Source: Microthrix sp041394405 (GTDB lineage: Bacteria > Actinomycetota > Acidimicrobiia > Acidimicrobiales > Microtrichaceae). Taken from it: a stretch of DNA of 64,000 nucleotides. Shown piece by piece: positions 43,231 to 52,089 of the stretch (position 1 is the first letter of the stretch; every line of letters begins with the position of its first letter). Both the position numbers and the translations under genes were made by a program. The notes beneath the pieces were generated by a model. It did no database searches and had not been told where the DNA came from. It worked only from the letters and a program-made list of their open reading frames with translations. Location: positions 62,001-126,000 of the forward strand of contig JAWKIF010000008.1 in NCBI GenBank assembly GCA_041394405.1, in the 5' to 3' direction.

Positions 43231-44553
43231 ATGATGCGACCGACGTTCCGAGGTTCGAGGCTGTTGTTCGCGGTGCTGGCGGCGGCGTTGCTCGCTGCGG
43301 GTTGCACCCAGGACAAGAGCGTAGGGCAGTCCGACGACGGCTCGTCCTCGAACTCCTCTGGCGGCGACTCAGGCGCTTCCCAGGGCCCGATCAAGATCGG
43401 GTACTCCTACCTGGACTTCGGCGACTTGGTCGACAAGGGCCTGGCCGCGCAGGGCTGGGGCGACCAGGAACTGGCGTTCCAGACCTTCGTCGACGACCTC
43501 AACGCCAACGACGGCATCAACGGTCGCCAGGTGGAGGCGGTGTATGCGCCGTACACGCCCCTGGGCACCGAGGCCGCAGAGGCGGCCTGCCTGCAGCTGA
43601 CCGAGGACGAGGACGTCTTCGCCGTCGTCGGCGGGTTCCTCGGCCCCGCCGAACCGGCCAATACCTGTATCGCCGGCCAACAGGAGACGGTGCTCGCCGG
43701 GGGCATCCTCAGCGAGGAACGCCTCGAGGCGGCCAAGGCGCCCTGGATTGCCGAGCGACCCCTTCGTACCCGCCAGGCGGAAATCCTCTTCGGCTTGTTG
43801 GAGGATGACGGGAAGCTGGATGACGCCAAGGTCGCAGTGGTCACCAGCACCGACGCCGAAGACGTTCGGGGCGGCGTGATCGACACCATGGGTGAGTTTG
43901 GTGTGGAGCCGGTGTCCGATCTGGTGAGCGACGCTGCCGTGGGCGACATCACCGCCGAGGACAACGTGTGGGCCACCTTCGCCGAGCGCATCCGTTCCGA
44001 CGATGCCAACACGGTCCTGCTGGTGGGCAACGCCAGCGCCGGCATCCGCAACGTGGCGGCTCAGGGCCTGGACGTCGACGTATGGGTGCTCGACCAGGAG
44101 ACGCTGACCCAGCTGGGTTCGTCGGTGAACCTGGAGGACGCACGGGGCGCCGTCGCCGCCGCCTCCATGACCGGCCAGGACCTGTGGGACGACGAGACCG
44201 CCAAGGAGTGCCGGGACATCTACGAGAAGGCCAATCCCGACGTGGAGATCATCGAGCCCGATGACCTGGAGGAGGGCGACGAGAACGTCCCGCAGGGCGT
44301 CGTCGTGGCCTGCCGATTCCTGCGGCTGTTCCAGGCGGTCGCCGAGAACGTCGAGGGCGACCTCACCAACGACAGCTTTCAAGCCGCCGCCGACAGCCTT
44401 GGGGACTTCAGCCTTCCCGGCCAACCCTTCGCCTCCCTCACCGCCGACAAGCACGATGCGAACGACTCCTTCCGGTTGGTGTCCTTCGACCCGGACATCG
44501 GCCAGAACGGCGGATTTGAGAACCTCACCGACATCGCCGACGCCACGCCGTAG
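43231..44553 (+). CDS. Substrate-binding lipoprotein of a Liv-type ABC system
   Basis: This 440-residue type 1 periplasmic-binding protein has a lipobox LAAGC (C25) and a Ser/Gly-rich linker. The two-lobed fold of branched-chain amino acid/urea-type receptors follows (IKIGYSYLDFGDLVDKG, INGRQVEAVYAPY, FAVVGGFLGPAEPAN, then the second lobe from 170). It lies 27 bases upstream of the MFS-LivF fusion and is its likely receptor. The first of two consecutive ATG codons is used. The ligand is unknown. Confidence 0.85.
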   Translation: MMRPTFRGSRLLFAVLAAALLAAGCTQDKSVGQSDDGSSSNSSGGDSGASQGPIKIGYSYLDFGDLVDKGLAAQGWGDQELAFQTFVDDLNANDGINGRQVEAVYAPYTPLGTEAAEAACLQLTEDEDVFAVVGGFLGPAEPANTCIAGQQETVLAGGILSEERLEAAKAPWIAERPLRTRQAEILFGLLEDDGKLDDAKVAVVTSTDAEDVRGGVIDTMGEFGVEPVSDLVSDAAVGDITAEDNVWATFAERIRSDDANTVLLVGNASAGIRNVAAQGLDVDVWVLDQETLTQLGSSVNLEDARGAVAAASMTGQDLWDDETAKECRDIYEKANPDVEIIEPDDLEEGDENVPQGVVVACRFLRLFQAVAENVEGDLTNDSFQAAADSLGDFSLPGQPFASLTADKHDANDSFRLVSFDPDIGQNGGFENLTDIADATP

Positions 44554-44580
44554 GCGGACCGAGCCCATGTCAGCTCAGCC

Positions 44581-46785
44581 ATGACCGGCGATGGGGTGGC
44601 ATCCGACGCGCCCACCGCCGGGTCGCTGACGGCCGGGGTTCTCGCCTCCGAACACGAGCTCCACGACAGCGCTCCCCCCGGGCCCCTCGACGACGAGCAT
44701 CGATTGGGCGCCCGGGAGGGCGACATGACCCTGCGGCAGGGTCTTGCCCGCGGCGGCGCCGCCACGTTCGTCGTGCTCGCCATCCTCAACTCGCTGGACG
44801 AGCTGGAGAGCGCCGCCCTGACGGTGCTCGGCCCCGACATCGGCCAGACCCTCAACGTCAGCGACGGCACGATGGTGTTCATCACCGTTGTGGCCACGGC
44901 GTTCTTCGTGGTGGGGGCGGTGCCGTTGGGGTACCTGGCCGATCGGGTGAAGCGCCCGCCCATCATCGGGGTGTGCAGCCTGATCTTCGCGGCGATGGTC
45001 TTTCTCTCGGGCCTGGCCGTCAACGCGTTCATGCTGTTCTGGGCTCGGTTCGGGGCCGGTATCTCGAAGGCCAACACCATCCCGGTGCACAACTCGCTGT
45101 TGGCCGACACCTATCCCGTGTCGGTTCGGGGACGCATCGGCGCAACCACCGCCATGGTGGGCCGGGCGGTCGCTGCCCTCAGCCCGCTGCTGGTGGGAGG
45201 CATCGCCACCGCTGCGGGCGGCGTGGAGAACGAGGGCTGGCGCTGGGCGTTCTACCTGTTGGGCATCCCGGTGGCCGTCGCCGCCATCGCGGCGTTTCGC
45301 CTGAAGGAGCCCGTGCGCGGCCAGTGGGAGAAGCGCGACGTCCTCTCCGAGGTCCCCGAGGACGCCGACGTGCCCATCTCGATGGAGGCCGGGTTCGCCC
45401 GTGTCTGGCAGATCCGCACCATGCGGTCGGTGGTGATCGCCTTTTCGGCCCTTGGGTTCATCCTCTTTCCCCGCGAGTCGCTGTCGAACTTCTACCTGGA
45501 AGAGGAGTTCGGCCTGGATGCCCTCGGGCGCGGGCTGGTGGCCTTCTCGATCGGCGTCGTCATGGTGATGGCGCTGCCCCTCGCCGGGCGATGGTTCGAC
45601 CGCTTCTACCAGGATGACCCGGCGCGTGCCCTGGCCATGGTCGGCTACCTGATCCTGCCCGGCGCAGTCATGGTGCCCATCCAGTTCAACATGCCCAATG
45701 CGGTGCTGTTCACCCTCGCCGGCATCCCAACCACCGTGTCGGCTGCGGCGGCGTTCGCCATGGTGGGCCCCATGCTCCAGCAGGTGGTGCCCTACCGGCT
45801 GCGGGGGATGGGCACGGCTGTCGGCACGCTGTACATCTTCCTCATCGGCGCCCTGGGCGGGGCGCTGCTGTCGGGCCTGCTGGTGGGGAGCTTCGGCGAA
45901 CGAACCGCCGTGATCATGTTGTCGGTGCCGGCCACCCTGGTGGGAGGAACCATCCTGGTGAACTCGTCGCGCTACGTCCGCCAGGACATCGCCACGGTGG
46001 TGGACGATCTGCGCCGCGAACAGTGCGACGCCGTCGAGCTGGCCGCCGACCCCGACAACGTGCCGGCGCTGTCGGTGGCCGGCGTTGACTTCGCCTACGG
46101 GCGGGTGCAGGTGCTCTTCGACGTCAACTTCCATGTGGAGCGGGGCGAGACGCTGGCGCTGTTGGGCACCAACGGCGCCGGCAAATCCACCGTGCTCCGG
46201 GTGATCGCCGGGCTGGGCACGCCGTCCCAGGGCACGGTGCGCATGAACGGCCGGAACGTGACGTTCACCACCCCGGAGCAGCGTGCCGCCATGGGCGTTC
46301 AACTGCTGCCCGGGGGGCGGGGCGTCTTCCCGTCGATGTCGGTGCGGGAGAACCTGGAGATGGGTGCCTACCTGCTTGCCGACAGGTCGCTCAAGCGGGA
46401 TCGGACCCGGTCGGTCCTGGAGTTGTTTCCGGCCATCGCCGAGCGGCTCGACCAGGCCGCCGGCTCGATGTCGGGCGGCCAACAACAACAGCTGGCCCTG
46501 GCCCGCGTCATGCTGCACGAACCGGAGATCCTCATCATCGACGAGCTGTCCCTGGGGCTCGCCCCCACGGTGGTGGCCGAGTTGCTGGGGGTCATCGAGC
46601 GCATCAAGGACGAGCGCAACCAGACCATCATCGTGGTTGAGCAGTCGCTGAACGTGGCGCTGGCGGTGGCCGACCGGGCCGTGTTCATGGAGAAGGGGCA
46701 GGTGCGCTTCGAGGGTCCGGCCGCCGAGCTGGCCGAACGCGACGACCTGGCCCGAGCGGTGTTCCTGGGAGGCGAGGGTGGGTAG
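44581..46785 (+). CDS. Major facilitator-LivF ATPase fusion protein
   Basis: This 734-residue fusion has two parts. Residues about 57-470 form a 12-helix MFS transporter (GYLADRVKRPP between helices 2 and 3, RIGATTAMVGR later). Residues about 495-730 form a complete LivF-type nucleotide-binding domain. Walker A is GTNGAGKST near 530, the signature SGGQQQQ near 631 and Walker B LIIDELSLGLAP near 650; ETL/VEQSLN features are also present. A single chain joining a secondary-transporter fold to an ABC ATPase is unusual. It directly precedes the LivH-LivM-LivG fusion, with an 8-base overlap, so the ATPase probably energises that permease while the MFS part has its own role. What the MFS part transports is unknown. 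Confidence 0.88.
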   Translation: MTGDGVASDAPTAGSLTAGVLASEHELHDSAPPGPLDDEHRLGAREGDMTLRQGLARGGAATFVVLAILNSLDELESAALTVLGPDIGQTLNVSDGTMVFITVVATAFFVVGAVPLGYLADRVKRPPIIGVCSLIFAAMVFLSGLAVNAFMLFWARFGAGISKANTIPVHNSLLADTYPVSVRGRIGATTAMVGRAVAALSPLLVGGIATAAGGVENEGWRWAFYLLGIPVAVAAIAAFRLKEPVRGQWEKRDVLSEVPEDADVPISMEAGFARVWQIRTMRSVVIAFSALGFILFPRESLSNFYLEEEFGLDALGRGLVAFSIGVVMVMALPLAGRWFDRFYQDDPARALAMVGYLILPGAVMVPIQFNMPNAVLFTLAGIPTTVSAAAAFAMVGPMLQQVVPYRLRGMGTAVGTLYIFLIGALGGALLSGLLVGSFGERTAVIMLSVPATLVGGTILVNSSRYVRQDIATVVDDLRREQCDAVELAADPDNVPALSVAGVDFAYGRVQVLFDVNFHVERGETLALLGTNGAGKSTVLRVIAGLGTPSQGTVRMNGRNVTFTTPEQRAAMGVQLLPGGRGVFPSMSVRENLEMGAYLLADRSLKRDRTRSVLELFPAIAERLDQAAGSMSGGQQQQLALARVMLHEPEILIIDELSLGLAPTVVAELLGVIERIKDERNQTIIVVEQSLNVALAVADRAVFMEKGQVRFEGPAAELAERDDLARAVFLGGEGG

Positions 46786-49681
46786 CGGGCCGATTCTCGC
46801 TACATGGGTCACCCGGCAGACCGTCTACAACGGTGTCGTCGCCGGCCTGACCACGGCGCTTGTTGCCTTGGGGATCGTGTTGATCTTCAGGGCCACCAAG
46901 GTCATCAACTTCGCGGTGGGCAACATGGGCCTGCCGGCTGCGGCCCTGTTTGCCCTGATGACCATCAACTATCAGCTGGGCTACTGGCCGTCGCTGGCGG
47001 TCAGCCTGCTCGTGGGAGCGTTGTTCGCCGGGGTCGTCGAGCTGGTGGTGGTGCGCCGGCTGTTCCGCGCCCCACGGGTCATCATGCTGGTGGCCACCAT
47101 CGGCGTCGCCCAGCTGGCGCAGGCCATCGTCCGCGCCTATCCCGATCTGGTGGCCAGCCGCAGCTCGCGGTTTCCGGTGGCCGTCGACTCGATCTGGGAG
47201 GACGTCGGCGGTGTGCGCGTCACCGGGCCGGAGGTCATGGTTCTGGTGGTCGTTCCGGTGCTGGCGGCGACGCTCGGCTGGTTCCTGTCGCGCACCACTT
47301 TTGGCCGAACCGTGAAGGCTTCGGCCGACAACGCAGACCTCGCCCGCCTGTCGGGCATCAGTCCCAAGGCCGTGTCGACGTTCGTGTGGATCATCGGTGG
47401 GTTGCTGTCCAGCGTGACCATCATCCTGCTGTCGGGTATCGCGGGCTCGCCGACCGGCATCGAGGACCTGGGGCCGAGCACCCTCAACCGGGCCCTCGCT
47501 GCGGCGGTCATCGCGGGCATGGTGTCGTTCCCGCGAGCGGTCGGCGCCGGCGTCGCCTTGGGCGTCGCCGAGGCGCTGATCCGTTTCAACTTCACCGACC
47601 AGGCGGGGCTGATCGACTTCCTGCTGTTCTTGGCCGTCGTGGTTGCGGTGTTCCTGCAGTCCCGAAGCCAGACCGATGAGACCAACAGCTTCTCCTTTGC
47701 GCCCCGGGTGCGCCCGGTGCCCCAGCGGCTGCGCCAGATCTGGTGGATGCGCCACCTGGCACTCATCGCCGGCACGGTCGGCGTGGCGGCCGCCGTCGTG
47801 GTCCCGCTCATCGTCACCGAGGCGTCCCGCCAGTTGCTCTACACCAACATCCTGGTGATTGCCATCGCCGCAACCTCGCTGGTGGTGGTGACGGGGTGGT
47901 CGGGCCAGCTGTCGCTCGGCCAGATGGCCTTTGCCGGGGTGGGCGCGCTCTTTGCCGCCGCCCTGCACCGCGGCCTGGAGCTGGACGTCGGATTCGGCGA
48001 CACGCGGCTGATCCAGCTGCAGTTCGTCGGGGTGCCATGGATCGTGTCCGTGCTGAGCGGCGCCCTGTTCTCCGCGGTGGTCGCTGCGCTGATCGGCGTG
48101 GGTGCGTTGCGGGTTCGGGGGTTGCTGTTGGCCGTGTCCACCTTCACCTTCGGCCTGGCGGCACAGCAGTACCTCTACCGTCGTCCGATCTTCTCCGACG
48201 ACCGCACCTCGTCGGTGGCCTTCGAGCGGGGGACGCTTTTCGGGATCGACCTGGAGGACGGGCGCACCTACTACTGGTTCTGCCTGGCCGTGCTGGTCGT
48301 GGTGATCGCCGTCGTCAGCCGGCTGCGACGCACGGGCGTGGGTCGCAACACGATCGCCGTGCGGGACAACCCGGATGCGGCGTCGGCATACACCGTGGCC
48401 AACGCCCGCACGAAGCTCACGGCGTTTGCGTTGGCGGGTGGCCTGGCCGGCCTGGCCGGGGGCCTCCTTGCCGGTTCCATCCAGAACGTGCCCCTCACCG
48501 AACGCTTCTTCCAGGTGGGCGACTCGCTGCAGTTGGTGTCCATTGCGGTCATCGGTGGGCTTGGTTCGGTGGCGGGGCCGCTCTTGGGGGCGCTCTGGGC
48601 CATCGGGTTGCCGGCCTTCTTCCCCGACAACGACACCATGCCGCTGCTCACCTCCAGCATCGGCCTGCTGGTGCTGTTGTTGTACTTCCCCGGCGGCTTG
48701 GTGCAGATCGGCTACAGCGCACGGGACGCGCTCGTGCGGTGGCTCGAGGAGCGCCTTCCCGCCGAGGTGGCCACCAAGTCGAGCGCCACCCCGGCCTCGC
48801 TGACTCGCCACCGAGACCACCAGGCGCCCGTCGGCAACGTGCCGGCCCTCGCGGCCCACGAGATGAAGGTTCGCTTTGGGGGCATCGTCGCCGTCGACGG
48901 TGTCGATGTGGTGGTGCATCCCGGGGAGGTCGTGGGCCTGATTGGCACCAACGGGGCCGGCAAGTCCACCTTGGTCAACGCCATCGGCGGCTACGTGCCC
49001 GCTTCGGGGCGCGTCGAGCTGGCCGGTGTCGACCTCAGCCGCCGCAACGCCGCCGCCCGAGCCCATGCCGGACTGGGCCGCACATTCCAGGCCGCCGGCC
49101 TCTTTCCGGAGCTCAGCGTGCGCGAGACCGTCATGGTGGCGCTCGAGGGCCGCGGGCACACGGGATTCCTCTCCAGCGCCCTCGCCCTGCCGCCGTCGAT
49201 CACCCGCGAGCGGGTGCGGGCCGCCGAGGCAGACGAGCTGATTGGCTTCCTCGGGCTGGGCCGCTACGCCGACGCCTACATCGCCGACCTCTCCACCGGC
49301 ACCCGTCGCATCGTGGAGCTGGCCGGGCTGCTGGCCCTCGACGCACGGGTGCTGTGCCTGGATGAGCCCACCGCAGGCGTGGCCCAACGCGAGACCGAGG
49401 CGTTCGGCCCGCTGCTGGGCGAAATCCGCCGCGAGCTCGACGCAGCCATGATCGTCATCGAGCACGACATGCCGCTGATCATGAGCATCTCCGACCGGGT
49501 CTATTGCCTGGAACTCGGCCGCGTCATCGCCAGCGGCACGCCCGACGAGGTGCGCAACGACCCCAAAGTCATCGCCTCCTACTTGGGAACCGACGTCCGG
49601 GCCATCGAGCGAAGCGACCAGGGCGCAAACGCGACGGTGCCGTCCTCGCCGGCCCGGGCGCCAGGGTCGGCTTCGGCCTGA
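46778..49681 (+). CDS. LivH-LivM-LivG triple fusion: permease pair plus ATPase
   Basis: This 967-residue protein joins three subunits that are normally separate. Residues about 10-290 are LivH-like (GIVLIFRATKVINFAVGNMG start), about 325-650 LivM-like (TGWSGQLSLGQMAFAGVGAL), and about 690-945 a LivG-like ATPase. The ATPase has Walker A GTNGAGKST near 722, Walker B LCLDEPTAGVA near 858, and H-loop IEHDM. The signature is a divergent LSTGTRR instead of LSGGQ, near 838. With the preceding fusion, a whole Liv-type ABC transporter is encoded by two chains plus a lipoprotein. GTG is chosen from the overlap with the upstream stop. Confidence 0.9.
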   Translation: MGSGPILATWVTRQTVYNGVVAGLTTALVALGIVLIFRATKVINFAVGNMGLPAAALFALMTINYQLGYWPSLAVSLLVGALFAGVVELVVVRRLFRAPRVIMLVATIGVAQLAQAIVRAYPDLVASRSSRFPVAVDSIWEDVGGVRVTGPEVMVLVVVPVLAATLGWFLSRTTFGRTVKASADNADLARLSGISPKAVSTFVWIIGGLLSSVTIILLSGIAGSPTGIEDLGPSTLNRALAAAVIAGMVSFPRAVGAGVALGVAEALIRFNFTDQAGLIDFLLFLAVVVAVFLQSRSQTDETNSFSFAPRVRPVPQRLRQIWWMRHLALIAGTVGVAAAVVVPLIVTEASRQLLYTNILVIAIAATSLVVVTGWSGQLSLGQMAFAGVGALFAAALHRGLELDVGFGDTRLIQLQFVGVPWIVSVLSGALFSAVVAALIGVGALRVRGLLLAVSTFTFGLAAQQYLYRRPIFSDDRTSSVAFERGTLFGIDLEDGRTYYWFCLAVLVVVIAVVSRLRRTGVGRNTIAVRDNPDAASAYTVANARTKLTAFALAGGLAGLAGGLLAGSIQNVPLTERFFQVGDSLQLVSIAVIGGLGSVAGPLLGALWAIGLPAFFPDNDTMPLLTSSIGLLVLLLYFPGGLVQIGYSARDALVRWLEERLPAEVATKSSATPASLTRHRDHQAPVGNVPALAAHEMKVRFGGIVAVDGVDVVVHPGEVVGLIGTNGAGKSTLVNAIGGYVPASGRVELAGVDLSRRNAAARAHAGLGRTFQAAGLFPELSVRETVMVALEGRGHTGFLSSALALPPSITRERVRAAEADELIGFLGLGRYADAYIADLSTGTRRIVELAGLLALDARVLCLDEPTAGVAQRETEAFGPLLGEIRRELDAAMIVIEHDMPLIMSISDRVYCLELGRVIASGTPDEVRNDPKVIASYLGTDVRAIERSDQGANATVPSSPARAPGSASA

Positions 49682-49781
49682 CCAGTCGATCAGGCTTGCC
49701 CCATGAGCCCGGCGCGCTCGCCATGACAGCGGCGGTTGGCGAGCGCGCTTCCGTGGGCAGGCGACCCACCCCGGTTGTCTT

Positions 49782-49856
49782 CAGTTGGCTGCCGCTCAGT
49801 TGGCTGCCGCTCAGTTGGCTGCCGCTCAGTTGGCCGTCGCTCAGTTGGATGCGGCG
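49782..49856. repeat. 15-bp tandem repeat, five copies, at the end of the M20 gene
   Basis: Five direct units of CAGTTGGCTGCCGCT (the fourth and fifth divergent) start at 49782, 49797, 49812, 49827 and 49842. The last unit contains the M20 stop codon and its final residues, so the array seems to have grown from the 3' end of the gene. Confidence 0.9.
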
Positions 49857-51310
49857 GGCGGGCGGTTGGCATGGGCGTGCAGCACGTCGGCGATGCAACC
49901 GGTGAGCCGCTCGGCGAAGGCCACGTCGAGGAACTCGTTGGGGCCATGGGCGTTGCTGCCCGGGCCCAGCACGCCGGTGACCACGAACTGGGCATCGGGG
50001 AACTGCCGGCCCAGCATGGCCATGAACGGGATGGTGCCCCCCTCGCCGATCCAGCGCGGTTCGGCGTCGAACCAGGCCCCTGATGCGGCGGTCAGCGCAT
50101 CCGCCAACCATGGGGCGGTGGGCGGTGCGTCCCAACCCTCGGCCCCCCACCCTGGGGACACCGTCACGGTTGCCCCATGGGGCGGGTCCGCCTCCAGCTC
50201 GGCGCGCAGCGCATGGGTGGCAGCCTCGGGATCGACGCCGGGTGGTATGCGGATAGAGAGCCCCAGCGTGGTGAACGGTCGGGCCACGTTGCCGGCGTCG
50301 GCCAGCGGCGGGAGCCCGTCGGCGCCGATGACCTCCAGCGAGGGGCCCCACGTGCGATCCAGCAGCTGCCCGGCCACGTCGGGGTTGGTTGGATGGGCGT
50401 CGCCCGCCCACGGAAACGCGGGCGGGCGCCCCAGCGTCTCGGCGGTCTCCGTCGCCTGGCGGCGTCGCTCGTCGGGTATCGAAGTCCGCAACTCGTCGAT
50501 CAACAGGCGTCCGTCGTCGGAGTTCTCGATGCGGTCGATGAGCCCCCGGGCGATGCGGAAGCTGGAGGGCACGATGCCCCCGGCCGCGCCGGAGTGCACG
50601 CCCTCGCCCAGCACGTCCACCCGCAGGTCCACCGACACCAGGCCGCGCAACGAAGTCGTCACCCACAGTCGCTCGTAGTCGCCGCAGCCCGAGTCCAAAC
50701 ACACCACCAGGTCGGGTGTGCCCAACTCGTCGCCCAACGCGGCCAGATGGGCGGGAAGGTCGGGGCTGCCGGACTCCTCCGAGCACTCGATGACCCCGAC
50801 GATGCGGCCGTGCTCGCCGCCCGCGTGGGCGAGGGCCACCAACGCCGTGCCCAGCGCGTACACGCTGTAGCCGTCGTCGGCCCCACCCCGGCCGTACAGG
50901 CGGTCGCCCTTCCGCACCGGCGTCCAGGGTGCCAGGTCGTCGTCCCAGCCGGTCATCTCCGGCTGTTTGTCCAGGTGCCCGTACGCCAGCACCACCCCGG
51001 TGTTGGTGGCGCCGGCGGTGGGCGGCACCTCCACCAGCAGCAGTGGCGTGCGCCCGGGGAGGTCGCGCCGGCTCACGGTCAGGCCGGGGACGTCCAGAGC
51101 CTCCAACCAGTCCGAGGCCGCAGTGAGCACCGTGTCGAGGTGCCCGGCTTGGGCCCAACTGCCGTCGAAGGCGGGCGAGAGCGCCGGCACCGCGATGTGG
51201 GTCTCGATGGCCGGCACGGCCAGGCGGTTCCAGACGTCGGCCACCGTGACGGTCAGCGTTGCCCGGTCGAGGTCGCCGGGACGGTGTGAGGAGGGAGGGT
51301 GCTCTGACAT
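49841..51310 (-). CDS. M20-family dipeptidase/metallopeptidase
   Basis: This 489-residue zinc peptidase has the metal/catalytic motifs YGHLDKQPE (near 110), GRGGADD (near 140) and ECSEESGSPD (near 174, catalytic Glu pair). A dimerisation lid domain lies around 220-370, and the final ligand His is in GPGSNAHGPNEF near 462. It resembles carnosinase/CNDP-type enzymes. CAGACT 6 bases before the ATG and the 32-bp divergent gap to the next gene fit a leaderless start. Confidence 0.9.
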   Translation of the reverse strand: MSEHPPSSHRPGDLDRATLTVTVADVWNRLAVPAIETHIAVPALSPAFDGSWAQAGHLDTVLTAASDWLEALDVPGLTVSRRDLPGRTPLLLVEVPPTAGATNTGVVLAYGHLDKQPEMTGWDDDLAPWTPVRKGDRLYGRGGADDGYSVYALGTALVALAHAGGEHGRIVGVIECSEESGSPDLPAHLAALGDELGTPDLVVCLDSGCGDYERLWVTTSLRGLVSVDLRVDVLGEGVHSGAAGGIVPSSFRIARGLIDRIENSDDGRLLIDELRTSIPDERRRQATETAETLGRPPAFPWAGDAHPTNPDVAGQLLDRTWGPSLEVIGADGLPPLADAGNVARPFTTLGLSIRIPPGVDPEAATHALRAELEADPPHGATVTVSPGWGAEGWDAPPTAPWLADALTAASGAWFDAEPRWIGEGGTIPFMAMLGRQFPDAQFVVTGVLGPGSNAHGPNEFLDVAFAERLTGCIADVLHAHANRPPAASN

Positions 51311-51316
51311 GTCACC

Positions 51317-51336
51317 AGTCTGGTGTGTCGTAGGTT
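51317..51336. promoter_or_regulatory. Back-to-back -10 elements in a 32-bp divergent gap
   Basis: On the minus strand CAGACT (51317-51322) ends 6 bases before the M20 ATG. On the plus strand TAGGTT (51331-51336) ends 6 bases before the LLM ATG. Any -35 regions must lie inside the opposing gene. Confidence 0.5.
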
Positions 51337-51342
51337 GGGCAC

Positions 51343-52089
51343 ATGAAGATCGGCGTGCAACTCCATCCCCAGGCCACCACCGTGGCGGCGCTGCGCGAGG
51401 CGTGGCGTGCGGCCGACGACCTCGGCGCCGACAGCATCTGGTTGTGGGATCACTTCTACCCGCTCTATGGCGACCCCGAGGCCCCGCACTTCGAGGCCTA
51501 CACGCTGTTGGCCGCCATGGCCGTGGACACGACCAACGCCTCGATCGGCGCGTTGGTCACCTGCAACAGCTACCGGAAGCCCAACCTGCTGGCCGACATG
51601 GCCCGCACGATCGATCATCTGGCCGACGGTCGATTCACGCTGGGCATCGGGTCGGGCTGGTTCGAGCGTGACTACGACGAGTACGGCTACGAGTTCGGCA
51701 CCGCGCGTGGTCGCCTGGCCGACCTGGAGCGCGACCTGCCGATCATCAAGGACCGGCTGGGCAAGCTGACGCCGGCGCCCGTGGGCGGCCTGCCCATCCT
51801 GGTAGGTGGGTCGGGCGAGAAGGTCACGCTGCGCTTGGTGGCCAAGCTTGCCGACGGGTGGAACACCTTCGGCCCGCCCGAGAGCTTCGCCGCCAAGAAC
51901 CAGGTGCTGAATGACTGGTGCGAGAAGCAGGGCCGCGACCCGAGCGAGATCGAACGCACCGTGGCGCTCCAGCCCAACGAGGTCGATGCGTTGGAGGCCT
52001 ATGCCGAGGCCGGCGCCGAGCACGCCATCTTCATGGTGGGCTCGCCCTTCGACCTCGATCCGGTGGTCCAGGCGCTCGACGCCCGATGA
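51343..52089 (+). CDS. LLM-type F420-dependent oxidoreductase
   Basis: This 248-residue luciferase-like monooxygenase-fold protein has IGVQLHPQ at the start, LWDHFYPLYGDP near residue 45, and LGIGSGWFERDYDEYGYEF near 105, a pattern typical of F420-dependent actinobacterial members. It also shows PILVGGSGEKVTLRLVAKLADGWN. The reaction is unknown. It overlaps the enoyl-CoA hydratase start (ATGA), forming a three-gene operon with that gene and glpD. Confidence 0.88.
   Translation: MKIGVQLHPQATTVAALREAWRAADDLGADSIWLWDHFYPLYGDPEAPHFEAYTLLAAMAVDTTNASIGALVTCNSYRKPNLLADMARTIDHLADGRFTLGIGSGWFERDYDEYGYEFGTARGRLADLERDLPIIKDRLGKLTPAPVGGLPILVGGSGEKVTLRLVAKLADGWNTFGPPESFAAKNQVLNDWCEKQGRDPSEIERTVALQPNEVDALEAYAEAGAEHAIFMVGSPFDLDPVVQALDAR

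Noticed and set aside
44581..46785. The MFS-LivF fusion as a frameshift or assembly join of two genes
   Set aside because: The frame is continuous with no homopolymer at the junction. A charged linker separates the domains and both have complete motifs. It is kept as a true fusion, to be confirmed by relatives.
46685..49465. A very long open frame on the minus strand opposite the LivH-LivM-LivG gene
   Set aside because: High GC removes stop codons from the antisense frame. The translation is low-complexity His/Gln/Gly/Arg-rich, with no family motif, and the plus strand has a clear protein.
49782..49856. Possible CRISPR array
   Set aside because: Units are 15 bp, contiguous without spacers, and there are no cas genes. 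It is a simple tandem repeat.
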